NCBI RefSeq assembly: GCF_024505085.1
Contig: NZ_JANIBC010000001.1
Span: 124,001-188,000, forward strand
Direction: 5' to 3'
Length of the DNA: 64,000 nt
From: Parvularcula maris
GTDB lineage: Bacteria; Pseudomonadota; Alphaproteobacteria; Caulobacterales; Parvularculaceae
Shown: positions 45,965 through 54,854 of the stretch, piece by piece
How the letters are laid out: every line of letters begins with the position of its first letter
Numbering within the stretch: position 1 is the first letter of the stretch
Translations under genes and position numbers: made by a program
Notes under the pieces: model-generated
What the model was told of the DNA's origin: nothing
Database searches by the model: none
Seen by the model: the letters and a program-made list of their open reading frames with translations, nothing else

Positions 45965-46942
45965 ATGACTGACAATTCCGAACTCTCCCTTTTAATGATC
46001 GAAGAGGCCCACCGGCTGATCGCGCCGCACATCCTCCGCACCCCGCTCCTGCGCGCCGACGCCCTGGACGAGGCGGCGGGGGGCCGGGTCTATTGCAAGG
46101 CCGAGTGCCTGCAGCTCACCGGCTCCTTCAAGCTGCGCGGCGCCCTCAACCATCTTCTTTCGCTGACCGAGGAGGAAAGACACAAAGGCGTCGTCGCCTA
46201 CTCCTCCGGCAACCATGCCCAGGGGGTGGCGAGGGCCGCCAAGATCGCGGGCGCCCCCGCCGCCATCGTCATGCCCGCCGATGCGCCGCTCGCCAAAAGA
46301 GAGCGCACCGCCAGGGACGGGGCGGAGGTCATCCTCTACGACCGCGAGACCGAGAGCCGCGAGGAGATCGGCGCGAAGCTGGCAGCGGAACGAGGCGCCA
46401 AACTCGTGCCCCCCTACGACCATCCCCTCACCATGGCGGGCCAGGGTACGGCTGGGCTCGAGCTTGCCGAAGACATCCCCGACGCCCCCGACCAGGTGCT
46501 CATCTGCTGCTCCGGCGGGGGCCTCGCCGCAGGCATCGGCACCGCCGTCCGGGCGAGCTACCCCAATGCCGAGATCATCACCGTCGAGCCGGAAGGTTTC
46601 GGCGACATGGCCGCCACCCTCGAAAGCGGTGAGCGCCGCCGCAATCCGGCGAAGGGCGGCTCGATCTGCGACGCGCTCCTGGTCGAAACCCCCGGCGAGC
46701 TGACGCTCCCTGTCCTCCAGACCCTAGGCGCCCGCGGCGTCACCGTCACCGACGACGACGCCCTGGCCGCCATGGCCTTCGCCATGCGCGAGCTGCGCGT
46801 CGTCCTCGAGCCCGGCGGCGCGGTGGCCCTCGCCGCAGTCCTCTCCGGCAAGGTCCAGACCAAGGGCAGGACAACCGCCCTCATTCTCTCCGGCGGCAAC
46901 GCCGATCCCGAACTCCTCCTGCAGGCGCTCAAGAGCAATTGA
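45965..46942 (+). CDS. Threonine/serine dehydratase family PLP enzyme
   Basis: 325 residues from ATG 45965. The PLP lysine is in 'LTGSFKLRGALNHL' (about 53-66), followed by 'VAYSSGNHAQGVARAAKIAG', the phosphate-binding loop 'CCSGGGLAAGIGTA' (about 181-194) and C-terminal 'VVLEPGGAVALAAVLSGKV'. There is no regulatory ACT domain, so it is the catabolic/serine-racemase-like type rather than biosynthetic IlvA. It probably deaminates threonine or serine, or racemises serine. It is divergent from zapE. Confidence 0.92.
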   Translation: MTDNSELSLLMIEEAHRLIAPHILRTPLLRADALDEAAGGRVYCKAECLQLTGSFKLRGALNHLLSLTEEERHKGVVAYSSGNHAQGVARAAKIAGAPAAIVMPADAPLAKRERTARDGAEVILYDRETESREEIGAKLAAERGAKLVPPYDHPLTMAGQGTAGLELAEDIPDAPDQVLICCSGGGLAAGIGTAVRASYPNAEIITVEPEGFGDMAATLESGERRRNPAKGGSICDALLVETPGELTLPVLQTLGARGVTVTDDDALAAMAFAMRELRVVLEPGGAVALAAVLSGKVQTKGRTTALILSGGNADPELLLQALKSN

Positions 46943-47030
46943 GACCTGCAACAGAGAGGAACCTTCTAGGAGGTGTTCGTTAGCCTTGTAGCAATAGGCG
47001 CAGCGCGTCTCGCTGGCCGAAGGATAGAAC

Positions 47031-47657
47031 ATGCTCAACAGAACCAACGGTCTGGCGCTCAGCGCCGCCGCCCTCGCCATCGCGGCCTGCTCCAGCATCG
47101 GCAACGAGCCCACCGCCTCCACCGCTTCCAGCGACGTGGTCCGGCCCGAGGTCAGCTCCGACTTCGAGTACCCGACCTACAAGCGCGAAACCATCATCGA
47201 CGAGGCCGAGAACGCCTTCGGCCAGTTCTCCGCCGAACTCGCCGAAGTGGTAGACGGCATCTTCAACCGCCGCGGCGGCGGCCCCCAGGCCTTCATCGCC
47301 GGTGAGGAAGTCGGCGGCGCCATCGGCGTCGGCCTCACCTACGGTAAGGGCATGCTGTACCGCCCCAACCAAGAGCCGATCGAGGTCTTTTGGCAAGGCC
47401 CGTCCCTCGGTTTCGACCTCGGCGGTGACGCCTCCAAGGTCTTCATCCCGGTCTACGATCTCGGCCCGACCGAGAACCTCTACCGGCGCTATCCCGGCGG
47501 CGGCGGCAACGTCTACTTCGTCGGCGGCGTCGGCGGCGAGGCCATGACCCAGAAGGGCGTGACCGTCGTCCCCATCCGCTCCGGCATCGGCGCCCGCGCC
47601 GGCGTCTCGGTGGAGTACATCAAGTTCACCCAAGAGCGGGACGTGAACCCGTTCTAA
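47031..47657 (+). CDS. eipA: EipA-like DUF1134 envelope protein
   Basis: 208 residues. MLNRTNGLALSAAALAIAAC is a lipoprotein-like signal ending in AAC-S, so the protein is exported. The conserved DUF1134 core begins at 'ETIIDEAENAFGQFSAELAE' (about 53-72), continues with 'GGAIGVGLTYGKGMLYRP', 'WQGPSLGFDLGGDASKVFIP' (about 122-141), 'GGNVYFVGGVGGEAM' and ends 'VVPIRSGIGARAGVSVEYIK'. EipA of Brucella is a small periplasmic beta-barrel-like protein needed for envelope integrity. The symbol is by family similarity. A strong terminator follows. Confidence 0.88.
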   Translation: MLNRTNGLALSAAALAIAACSSIGNEPTASTASSDVVRPEVSSDFEYPTYKRETIIDEAENAFGQFSAELAEVVDGIFNRRGGGPQAFIAGEEVGGAIGVGLTYGKGMLYRPNQEPIEVFWQGPSLGFDLGGDASKVFIPVYDLGPTENLYRRYPGGGGNVYFVGGVGGEAMTQKGVTVVPIRSGIGARAGVSVEYIKFTQERDVNPF

Positions 47658-47683
47658 GAGCCTTCGGCTCTGCGAACTGCAGG

Positions 47684-47711
47684 AAAGGGGCCTGTTGTCA
47701 GGCCCCTTTTT
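47684..47711 (+). terminator. Rho-independent terminator after eipA
   Basis: AAAGGGGCCTG-TTGT-CAGGCCCCTTT, an 11-base perfect stem with a 4-base loop and a T-run TTTTT. It begins 26 bases after the eipA stop. The next gene, on the same strand, starts 34 bases beyond, so that gene must use its own promoter within or near this stretch. Confidence 0.92.
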
Positions 47712-47745
47712 GCTAGGTGCCAATATCATTCATCTAGGGCAGGCC

Positions 47746-49041
47746 ATGACCACCAAACGCAACTACCTCTTCGTCTCCACCGACGGCCTCCATGTGGACT
47801 GCGCCTGGCGCATCCAGCGTGAAGGACACGAGGTTCGCTACTGCATTCAGAACCAGGCCGAAGCCGATATTGGCGACGGCTTCGTGCCCAAGGTCGATGA
47901 CTGGCGCGAGCATACGGACTGGGCCGATGTGATCGTTTTCGACGACGTGCTCGGCGAGGGGGAAAAGGCAGCCGCCCTACGCGCCGAGGGCCACGCGGTC
48001 ATCGGCGGCACGCCCTACACGGACCGTCTCGAAGACGACCGCAGCTTCGGCCAGGACGAGCTGAAGAAGGCGGGGGTGAACATCCTTCCCTATAAGGAGT
48101 TCACGGACTTCGACAGCGCCATCGCCCATGTCCGCCAGCATCCCAAGCGCTACGTCATCAAGCCTTCCGGCGAGGCACAGAACATCAAGCGGCTGCTCTT
48201 CGTGGGTATGGAGGAGGACGGCTCCGATGTCGTCCGTGTGTTGGAGGCCTATAAGCGTGTCTGGTCGGAGACCATCAAGGTCTTCCAGCTCCAGCAACAG
48301 GTGACCGGCGTCGAGGTCGCGGTGGGCGGCTTCTTCAACGGCTCCGAGTTCATGGAGCCGATCAACATCAATTTCGAGCACAAGAAGCTCCTGCCCGGCA
48401 ATGTCGGCCCCGCCACCGGCGAGATGGGCACCTCGATGTTCTGGACGCCGCCCAACCGCCTCTACCGCGAGACCCTGGCCAAGATGGCGCCGAAGCTCAA
48501 AGAAGAGGGCTTCGTCGGCTATATGGACGTCAACTGCATCGTCAACGGCCACGGCATCTACCCGCTCGAGTTCACCGCCCGCTTCGGCTACCCCACCATC
48601 CAGATCATGTCCGACGGCCTGAACATGCCGCTGGCGGACCTCTTCCATCAGATGGCCGCCGGCAGCGAGAAGAAGTTCAAGGCGAAGAAGGGCTTCCAGG
48701 TCGGCGTCCGCCTCGTCGTCCCGCCCTACCCCTTCAAGGATAAAGAGACCTTCGAGAGCTACTCGAAGGGCGCCGCCATCGTCTTCAAGCGTCCGCAAAC
48801 GGAAGGCATCCACATCCACGACGTCCGCCGGGTCAATGATGAGTGGCTGGTCACCGGCGGGGCAGGGCTAGCGCTCGTCGTCTCAGGCCTCGGCCCCACC
48901 ATGAAGGACGCCCAGAAACAAGCCTACGGCCGTATCAAGAACATCCTGATACCGAACATGTACTTCCGCGACGACATCGGCGACCGCTGGGCCGACGACA
49001 GCGACCGCCTGCACACATGGGGGTATCTGCGGGAGGTGTAG
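47746..49041 (+). CDS. PurD-like ATP-grasp ligase
   Basis: 431 residues from ATG 47746. It resembles phosphoribosylamine-glycine ligase but diverges from standard PurD: the start 'NYLFVSTDGLHVDCAWRIQR' lacks the usual GxGGRE loop of PurD. The ATP-grasp part shows 'RYVIKPSGEAQNIKRLLFVG' (about 142-161), 'VTGVEVAVGGFFNGSEF' (Glu, about 188-204), 'LLPGNVGPATGEMGTSMFW' and 'DVNCIVNGHGIYPLEFTARFG' (metal-binding Glu, about 262-282). The C-terminal end 'DRWADDSDRLHTWGYLREV' is distinctive. It may be an alternative PurD or a ligase with another substrate. Confidence 0.8.
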   Translation: MTTKRNYLFVSTDGLHVDCAWRIQREGHEVRYCIQNQAEADIGDGFVPKVDDWREHTDWADVIVFDDVLGEGEKAAALRAEGHAVIGGTPYTDRLEDDRSFGQDELKKAGVNILPYKEFTDFDSAIAHVRQHPKRYVIKPSGEAQNIKRLLFVGMEEDGSDVVRVLEAYKRVWSETIKVFQLQQQVTGVEVAVGGFFNGSEFMEPININFEHKKLLPGNVGPATGEMGTSMFWTPPNRLYRETLAKMAPKLKEEGFVGYMDVNCIVNGHGIYPLEFTARFGYPTIQIMSDGLNMPLADLFHQMAAGSEKKFKAKKGFQVGVRLVVPPYPFKDKETFESYSKGAAIVFKRPQTEGIHIHDVRRVNDEWLVTGGAGLALVVSGLGPTMKDAQKQAYGRIKNILIPNMYFRDDIGDRWADDSDRLHTWGYLREV

Positions 49042-49043
49042 CC

Positions 49044-49122
49044 CGCACGGCGGAACGCGAAGCTTTCCGCCGTTCGGCGCAGTACCCAGGCACGGCGGCA
49101 CGCTGCGCGAGCCGCCCTACGG
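49044..49122. repeat. Family A repeat, chimeric copy A7
   Basis: The left half (CACGGCGGAACGCGAAGCTT) is of the A1 subtype, the right half (GGCACGCTGCGCGAGCCGCC, then CTACGG) of the A4 subtype. It looks like a recombinant of the two. It begins three bases after the PurD-like stop. Confidence 0.75.
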
Positions 49123-49164
49123 TTTCATCTCTTCCCTCCGAGGTACAAGGCCCCTCTTTTGCGC

Positions 49165-49274
49165 CTTCCCATGGTCGCGCAGCGATCCATGGGACCCATC
49201 ACCCGACGGACTAAGCCGTACTCAAACGGCAGGAGATGGGTCCCACGGTCTACGCTTCGCTACGCCGTGGGAAA
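49165..49274. repeat. Family D repeat, copy D2
   Basis: CTTCCCATGGTCGCGCAGCG then ATCCATGGGACCCATC at the left, and GAGATGGGTCCCACGG then TACGCCGTGGGAAAG at the right. It is close to D1 at 23358-23454 in sequence and arrangement. Confidence 0.82.
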
Positions 49275-49295
49275 GCGGATGAAGAAACCGCTGCC

Positions 49296-49376
49296 CGTAG
49301 GGCGGCTCCCGGAAGCGTGCCGCCAATCCTAGGCGGACTGCCTCAAGGCCGATCACCTTCGGTGTTCCGCCCTACG
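49296..49376. repeat. Family A repeat, copy A8
   Basis: CGTAGGGCGGCTCCCGGAAG opens it; GGTGTTCCGCCCTACG closes it. The right half matches the A9 subtype (GGCGGATCACCTACGGTGTT) rather than A4, again a mixed copy. Confidence 0.8.
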
Positions 49377-49759
49377 GATGTGGTGGCGAACTTATCCCCG
49401 CCCTCTCCCCGTCGCGTATGTTCCTCTTGTCGCAGCAGACGTTCGGGGCGGGAGGCGCCATCCTACTCGGCTTGCTGCCTTGGTGGGGCTTCGGGGCGGG
49501 TGGTCCTGGGGGCGGCGCAGCAGATGCTCGTCCGCTTACCGTCTGCCCGCAAGCTGGACCCGAGCAGGGCGAGCTAAGGATTGGCCCCTGTTCAGAGCCT
49601 TACCAAGCGGGCGCGCGGCGTTGGGGAATGGGCTCCCCTCAGGCCAAAGCACCTTTCACAGTTACACACCCACGCGGCGGCCGCGCCGCGCGCCGGGTCC
49701 CCGTTCCGATGAACTGTCCGCGACAAGCGGATGGTTGTGTTGCCCAGCCTCCTACCGCC

Positions 49760-49880
49760 GTCATCCCGGCCGAAGAGCCGGGACCCATGGACCAGTCAGC
49801 TCTGACAAACGCAACGGACCGAACGGCACGCACCGCCGGTCCATGGATCCCGGATCGCGCTGGCGCGCTTCCGGGATGAC
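49760..49880. repeat. Family B repeat, copy B4
   Basis: GTCATCCCGGCCGAAGAGCC and CGCTTCCGGGATGAC ends, with GGGACCCATGGACC facing GGTCCATGGATCCCGG. It ends 19 bases before the sdhB stop codon. Confidence 0.87.
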
Positions 49881-49899
49881 GGGGGAAGGAGATGACCTC

Positions 49900-50721
49900 C
49901 TAAGCCACCCTCTCGCCGCGCCGCGCCACCAGCATCGCCTTGATCTCGGAGATCGCTTTGGCCGGGTTCAGCCCCTTAGGGCAGACCTGGACGCAGTTCA
50001 TGATGGTGTGGCAGCGGTAGAGCTTGAAGGTGTCGTCGAGCTGGGCGAGGCGCTCGTCGGTGCGATCGTCGCGGCTGTCCTTGATCCACCGGTGGGCCTG
50101 GAGGAGGGCCGCCGGGCCGAGATACTCCTCGTCTTCGGCTCCGCCCTCCTTATTGCCGTTCCACCAGTAGGAGGGGCAGGCCGTCGAGCAGGAAGCACAC
50201 AGAATGCACTCGTAGAGGCCGTCCAGCTCCTCGCGGTCCTCCTGGCTCTGCAGGTGCTCTTCCTCGGGGATGTCGTCAGCCTGAAGGAAGGGCTGGATCG
50301 AGGCGTGCTGCTCGTAGAACTTGGTGAGGTCGGTGACGAGGTCCTTGACCACCGGCATGTGCGGCAGGGGGTAGATGTTGATGTCGCCGCGCCCGAGCTC
50401 ATCGAGCCCCGTGGTGCAGGCGAGGCCGTTCTTGCCGTTGATGTTGAAGGCGCAGGAGCCGCAGACGCCCTCGCGGCAGGAACGCCGGAAGGCCACCGTG
50501 GGGTCGAGCTCGGATTTGATCTTGATGAGGAGGTCCAGCACCATGGAGATGCCCTTGGTGTCGACCTCATAGCTGTCCACCCGCGGGTTCTCGCCGGTAT
50601 CGGGGTCGTAGCGGTAGATCTTTACCGTCCGTAGCGCCGCATCCTCGCCGGTCTTCTCGGTCCGATAGGACTTGCCGTCCTGTTTGATCTTCGAGTTACG
50701 CGGAAGAGTGAGTTCGACCAT
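49900..50721 (-). CDS. sdhB: Succinate dehydrogenase iron-sulfur subunit
   Basis: 273 residues. The [2Fe-2S] cysteines are in '[20 protein letters not shown]' and the following Cys (about 74-95), the [4Fe-4S] set in '[12 protein letters not shown]' (about 167-178) and the [3Fe-4S] set in '[17 protein letters not shown]' (about 228-244). It passes electrons from SdhA-bound FAD to ubiquinone in the membrane. Here sdhB is separated from sdhA by three other genes in the same direction and is the last gene of the run. Confidence 0.97.
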   Translation of the reverse strand: MVELTLPRNSKIKQDGKSYRTEKTGEDAALRTVKIYRYDPDTGENPRVDSYEVDTKGISMVLDLLIKIKSELDPTVAFRRSCREGVCGSCAFNINGKNGLACTTGLDELGRGDINIYPLPHMPVVKDLVTDLTKFYEQHASIQPFLQADDIPEEEHLQSQEDREELDGLYECILCASCSTACPSYWWNGNKEGGAEDEEYLGPAALLQAHRWIKDSRDDRTDERLAQLDDTFKLYRCHTIMNCVQVCPKGLNPAKAISEIKAMLVARRGERVA

Positions 50722-50817
50722 GGGGGAGAGGGGCTCCGGTAGATGCGGCGTGCTTGTCGCTCAGGCAGGTAAAGGCTTTGCTGCCGGGATGCAAAGGGCG
50801 AATCGGCGCGGGGGGCC

Positions 50818-51645
50818 TCAGTCGCGAAGGGCGATCACCCGCATCCCCGGCTTGGTGTGGAAGGGGAGGAAGTGCCTACCGAAGCCCGTCCGCTTCAGAA
50901 GCGCGCCCATCCCGGCCTTGGTAAAGAGATGGATGTGCTCCGGCGGCTTCACCGAGTGCCAGTCGAGAAGCGCCTTCGGCCGCCTGAAATGCCCGGCATC
51001 CGGCGTCGTGAGGTAGAGAACGCCCTTCGGGGCCAGCCGCTCACGGCAGAGCGTAAGGAAGCCTTCGGGGTCCGGCACATGCTCGATCACCTCGGCGCCG
51101 TAGATCATCTCGAAGGGCTCCGTGACAGGGACGTCCTGCAGCATGCCCTTATGGAAGCAGATCTCGGGGTAGAGCTCTTGCCCCTTGGCCACCGCATCGG
51201 GGTCGATCTCGACGGCATGGGCCTCGAACCCCTTGCGCCGCGCAGCCTCCGCCGCGGTGCCGATCGAGGCCCCGACCTCCAGGAAGCGGCGCTTCGGCCC
51301 GTTCGGCTTGGGGCTCAGCGGGGTGAGGAGCCGCAGCCGTTTGCGGGCGCGGGCCACCTTCTTCTCCGCCTTGGCCATGAAGCCGGAGGTCGCGTGATAG
51401 GCGGTATAGAACCGAGCGAGCTGGTCGTCGCTGGGCAGCGGGTACATGCTGACCGAGCCGCATGAGCTGCAGGACAGAAGCTCCGGTCTGTCCTCCGCCA
51501 CGCCGCAGCTCCGGCCTGCCTCGAGGCGCATAGGGCCGTCGGGGCGGCGCGAAAGGCTCTCCTCCCACGCCTCCCAGCTCGCCGCCAACTCGCGCTCGAG
51601 GCTTCGGCAGAGGGGGCAGGGGGGATAGCCGGGCTCGCTCGTCAC
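50818..51645 (-). CDS. SAM-dependent methyltransferase with N-terminal zinc motif
   Basis: 275 residues, GTG start at 51645. The N-terminus has CPLC (about 10-13) and CSSCGSVSMYPLPSDDQL (about 59-76), a split Cys pair typical of methyltransferases that act on polysaccharide or polyketide chains. The class I core has 'RFLEVGASIGTAAEAARRKG' (motif I, about 119-138), 'MIYGAEVIEHVPDPEGFL' (about 180-197) and 'LAPKGVLYLTTPDAGHF'. The substrate is unknown. It sits inside the sdh gene run between sdhA and sdhB; nothing in the sequence ties it to succinate dehydrogenase. Confidence 0.88.
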   Translation of the reverse strand: MTSEPGYPPCPLCRSLERELAASWEAWEESLSRRPDGPMRLEAGRSCGVAEDRPELLSCSSCGSVSMYPLPSDDQLARFYTAYHATSGFMAKAEKKVARARKRLRLLTPLSPKPNGPKRRFLEVGASIGTAAEAARRKGFEAHAVEIDPDAVAKGQELYPEICFHKGMLQDVPVTEPFEMIYGAEVIEHVPDPEGFLTLCRERLAPKGVLYLTTPDAGHFRRPKALLDWHSVKPPEHIHLFTKAGMGALLKRTGFGRHFLPFHTKPGMRVIALRD

Positions 51646-51650
51646 CGCCT

Positions 51651-52199
51651 TCAGTCCCTGAGCCGGACCCTGATCGTCCTGCCCAGGGGTTCGATCTCCA
51701 TCCGCCTTCCGCCAAGGGCGGCCCGCTTGATGGTCACCCGCTGGACGCGGTCGCGTCGGCTTTCGGAGATGGTCGTGCTGTCACTGTCGAGCTGGTCCCA
51801 GATCTCACCGTTATCGAGGCGCACCGTCAGCTTGCCTCGCGTACCGAAGCGCAGCTCGGTCACGACCGCATCATAGGGGAAGCTGGGCTTGGCCGCGCGA
51901 GAAGCGTCTCTCGCTTGCTGCCTGGCTCTGGCCAGTTCAGCCTCTGCGGCCCTGGCCCTCTCATCCGCGGCTTCGGCTGCACGGCGCGCCTGGTCGAGCT
52001 CGGCGGACCGAGCGGGCGGGGGCGCTACCACCTTCGCGGCAGGAGCGGGAGCGGCCACCTGACGCCGCCCCTTATCCTCGCGTCCCGCGGCATCGAAGCA
52101 GCGCAACCGTTCCAGGCTGTCCTCCACATCGACACAGGCTCGGTAGGCATCCACCGGTGCGGTCTGCAGTGCGACGGCGGCAATCAATAGAGACAGCAT
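51651..52199 (-). CDS. Secreted coiled-coil protein of unknown function
   Basis: 182 residues. A short hydrophobic start (MLSLLIAAVALQTAPVDA) acts as signal. 'YRACVDVEDSLERLRCFDAA' (about 19-38) contains two cysteines in the pattern C(x)n..RL.C(F/Y)D found at the start of many periplasmic proteins. An Ala/Glu/Arg coiled coil (about 66-102) follows, then a beta-rich C-terminal domain 'YDAVVTELRFGTRGKLTVRL'. I recognise the general layout from alphaproteobacterial hypothetical proteins but no function. The methyltransferase GTG follows its stop by five bases. Confidence 0.8.
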   Translation of the reverse strand: MLSLLIAAVALQTAPVDAYRACVDVEDSLERLRCFDAAGREDKGRRQVAAPAPAAKVVAPPPARSAELDQARRAAEAADERARAAEAELARARQQARDASRAAKPSFPYDAVVTELRFGTRGKLTVRLDNGEIWDQLDSDSTTISESRRDRVQRVTIKRAALGGRRMEIEPLGRTIRVRLRD

Positions 52200-52265
52200 G
52201 ACTTGTCCTCGTTCCCCAATAGCTCGCTACAGTCTGGACGAGAACCGACCGGACCGCAAAGCGGT

Positions 52266-52598
52266 TCAGCGGCGGAAGGCCAGGGTAAGGACGGCAGAGA
52301 CCAGGAGCCTGATCACCGCCGTCACCAGGAGAAAGGTCACCGTGGCAGGCATCAGCTTGGTGTCGCGGTAGGTCTCGATGAGGAGAACGGCGTCGTCCTG
52401 CCCCCGAAACCAGGTGAGAAGGAGGCTGGCCAGGGAGGTGAGGGCCGAGTGGACCGGACCGGCGGCAAGCTCGGCGGTCTTCCACACCGTGGAGCCTGCA
52501 AAGGCCAGGTCGATTGCGATGACGGTCAGGGTCACGGCAAAGGTCAGCGCGCCTAGAAGGAAGCCGTTCACGCCGCAGCGCCTGTCGATAAGTGTCAT
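52266..52598 (-). CDS. Hypothetical two- to three-helix membrane protein
   Basis: 110 residues. Hydrophobic helices at about 12-34, 44-61 and 84-106, with a polar loop 'WFRGQDDAVLLIETYRDTKL' between the second and third. There is no family I can name. It follows sdhA by 95 bases in the same direction and is the first of three non-sdh genes between sdhA and sdhB. Confidence 0.72.
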   Translation of the reverse strand: MTLIDRRCGVNGFLLGALTFAVTLTVIAIDLAFAGSTVWKTAELAAGPVHSALTSLASLLLTWFRGQDDAVLLIETYRDTKLMPATVTFLLVTAVIRLLVSAVLTLAFRR

Positions 52599-52693
52599 GC
52601 TGTCCCCCTTTGCCGCTCAGGACAGGAGGACAGCTTGAAAAGAAGAGCGGCGCAAGCCCGAAGTCTGACTAGGCTCAGCGATGGCGATGGGGG

Positions 52694-54496
52694 TCAGTAC
52701 ACCCGCTTCTTGGGCTCGATATAGCTGATCTCGTTCGAGAGGGTCCAGGTGTGGACCGGCCGGTAGTCGATGTCGCTCTCGCCATCTTCGAACCAGGCGA
52801 TGGTGTGCTTCATCCAGTTCTCGTCGTCGCGCTCGGGGAAGTCCTCGCGGGCATGGGCCCCGCGGCTCTCCTCCCGGTTGGCGGCGCTGTCGATCGTGAC
52901 GATGGCCTGAGCGATGAGGTTGTCGTATTCCAGCGTCTCCACGAGGTCTGTGTTCCACACCATGGTGCGGTCGGTGACGGAGATGTCCTCCGTGCCGCGA
53001 TAGACTTCGCGGATCTTGCCCTGGCCCTCTTTGAGGGTTTCGCCGGTGCGGAAGACGGCAGCGTCGTTCTGCATCACCTTCTGCATCTGCAGGCGCAGCT
53101 CCGCCGTGCCGGTGGAGCCTTCGGCGTAGCGGAAGCGGTCGAGACGGCTGAGCGCCTTCTCCTCCGAGGTGTTGCGCAGCTCGGGAACCGCCGTGGACGG
53201 ATCGACGATCTCCTTGCAGCGAAGGCCCGCCGCGCGCCCGAAGACCACGAGGTCGATGAGGCTGTTCGAGCCCAGACGGTTCGCGCCGTGCACGGAGACG
53301 CAGCCCGCCTCGCCGATGGCCATGAGGCCGGGCACGACCGAGTCCGCGTTGCCGTCCACCTTGGTCAGCACCTCGCCATGATAGTTGGTGGGGATGCCGC
53401 CCATATTGTAGTGGACGGTGGGGATGACCGGGATCGGCTCTTTGGTGACGTCCGCCCCGGCGAAGATCTTCGCCGTCTCGGAGATGCCGGGCAAACGCTC
53501 GGCCAGGGTCTCCGCCGGGATGTGGTTGAGGTTGAGGTGGATGTGGTCGCCGTCCGAGCCGACGCCCCGTCCCTCGCGGATCTCCATGGTCATGGCCCGG
53601 CTGACCACGTCGCGGGAAGCGAGATCCTTCGCCGACGGAGCATAGCGCTCCATGAAGCGCTCGCCTTCGGAGTTGGTGAGGTAGCCGCCCTCGCCGCGCG
53701 CACCCTCCGTGATCAGACAGCCCGCGCCGTAGATGCCGGTGGGGTGGAACTGCACGAACTCCATGTCCTGCAGCGGCAGGCCCGCGCGCAGCACCATGGC
53801 GTTGCCGTCACCGGTGCAGGTATGAGCCGAGGTGGCCGAGAAATAGGCCCGTCCGTAGCCGCCGGTGGCGAGGATCGTCATCTTAGCGCGGAAGCGGTGG
53901 ATCGCGCCGTCGGCGAGGTTCCAGGCGAGAATGCCCTTGCACTCGCCGTCTTCCATCAGAAGGTCGAGGGCGAAGTACTCGATGAAGAACTGCGCCTGCT
54001 GGCGCACCGCCTGGCCGTAGAGCGTGTGCAGGATGGCGTGGCCTGTCCGGTCGGCGGCGGCGCAGGTGCGCTGCACGGGACCTTCGCCGTAGTTCTTGGT
54101 CATGCCGCCGAAGGCGCGCTGGTAGATCTTGCCCTCTTCGGTGCGGCTGAAGGGCACGCCCCAGTGCTCGAGCTCGTACACGGCAGCGGGAGCGTTCTTG
54201 CAGAGATACTCGATCGAGTCCTGATCGCCCAGCCAGTCCGACCCCTTGACGGTGTCGTACATGTGCCAGCGCCAGTCGTCCTCGCCCATATTGCCGAGCG
54301 ATGCCGAGATGCCGCCCTGGGCCGCCACTGTATGGCTCCGTGTGGGGAAGACCTTGGTCACGCACGCCGTCTTCAGCCCCGCCTCTGCCGCGCCGAGGGT
54401 GGCGCGGAGGCCCGAGCCCCCAGCGCCCACCACGACGACGTCGTAGGCATGGTCGATGATCTCGTAGGACTTCTTCGGCGTGTAGGTCGTGGACAT
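52694..54496 (-). CDS. sdhA: Succinate dehydrogenase flavoprotein subunit
   Basis: 600 residues from ATG 54496; the longer frame to 54565 only overlaps sdhD. '[20 protein letters not shown]' (about 18-37) binds FAD, '[19 protein letters not shown]' contains the His that links FAD covalently, and '[20 protein letters not shown]', '[18 protein letters not shown]' and '[20 protein letters not shown]' form the active site. The C-terminal helical domain is complete. It oxidises succinate to fumarate. It is followed by three non-sdh genes before sdhB. Confidence 0.98.
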   Translation of the reverse strand: MSTTYTPKKSYEIIDHAYDVVVVGAGGSGLRATLGAAEAGLKTACVTKVFPTRSHTVAAQGGISASLGNMGEDDWRWHMYDTVKGSDWLGDQDSIEYLCKNAPAAVYELEHWGVPFSRTEEGKIYQRAFGGMTKNYGEGPVQRTCAAADRTGHAILHTLYGQAVRQQAQFFIEYFALDLLMEDGECKGILAWNLADGAIHRFRAKMTILATGGYGRAYFSATSAHTCTGDGNAMVLRAGLPLQDMEFVQFHPTGIYGAGCLITEGARGEGGYLTNSEGERFMERYAPSAKDLASRDVVSRAMTMEIREGRGVGSDGDHIHLNLNHIPAETLAERLPGISETAKIFAGADVTKEPIPVIPTVHYNMGGIPTNYHGEVLTKVDGNADSVVPGLMAIGEAGCVSVHGANRLGSNSLIDLVVFGRAAGLRCKEIVDPSTAVPELRNTSEEKALSRLDRFRYAEGSTGTAELRLQMQKVMQNDAAVFRTGETLKEGQGKIREVYRGTEDISVTDRTMVWNTDLVETLEYDNLIAQAIVTIDSAANREESRGAHAREDFPERDDENWMKHTIAWFEDGESDIDYRPVHTWTLSNEISYIEPKKRVY

Positions 54497-54515
54497 ACGG
54501 GCGTTCCTGAATGCT

Positions 54516-54854
54516 CTAGGCGATGAGGGTGATGGCGATGACCGATCCGACGCCCAATATCCCAATGAGGAGGGCGTAGACCGAGTTCAGCGTATGGGTC
54601 AGGGACCGGGTCCCCTTCTTGTGCAGGTAGTCATCGATGATGTCGCCAATGCCGATGGACATGTGCAGCGGCACCGAGATGAACCATGCGACCAATAGCG
54701 CCGCGATCCACCAGGTGGAGAAGGCGGCCAAGGCCTCTTCGCGGGTGGAGCCAATCATGGTGATCGCGAAGATCACCAGGAAGATCGTCAGCGGCACCTG
54801 GATCATGGCGGTCATGCGCTGGCGGGCGAAATGCTTGGTGGCGGAGCTGGCCAT
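54516..54854 (-). CDS. sdhD: Succinate dehydrogenase membrane anchor subunit
   Basis: 112 residues with three membrane helices (about 14-35, 45-65 and 88-111). '[20 protein letters not shown]' (about 59-78) carries the conserved His and the Asp-Tyr pair that helps bind heme and quinone. The start overlaps the sdhC stop (TGATG). With SdhC it anchors SdhAB in the inner membrane and forms the ubiquinone site. Confidence 0.93.
   Translation of the reverse strand: MASSATKHFARQRMTAMIQVPLTIFLVIFAITMIGSTREEALAAFSTWWIAALLVAWFISVPLHMSIGIGDIIDDYLHKKGTRSLTHTLNSVYALLIGILGVGSVIAITLIA

Larger units (their letters stand above)
49042..49899. other. 858-base non-coding repeat cluster between PurD-like gene and sdhB
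   Basis: No convincing gene: open frames here have no binding site and no protein-like pattern. It holds, in order, A7 (49044-49122), D2 (49165-49274), A8 (49296-49376), an unassigned GC-rich stretch (49377-49759) and B4 (49760-49880). Three of the five repeat families thus meet at one convergent junction. Confidence 0.8.

Noticed and set aside
49418-49879. 153-residue plus-strand frame in the unassigned part of the repeat cluster
   Set aside because: No ribosome binding site, passes through repeat B4, and has a random Gly/Ala/Pro composition.
49378-50634. 418-residue open frame on the plus strand spanning the repeat cluster and sdhB
   Set aside because: Starts inside repeats, runs antisense to sdhB, and shows no protein-like order.
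52751-54526. 591-residue open frame on the plus strand opposite sdhA
   Set aside because: It is the codon-biased antisense shadow of sdhA: composition is dominated by Ala, Val, His, Gly and Asp, with no domain pattern and no binding site.
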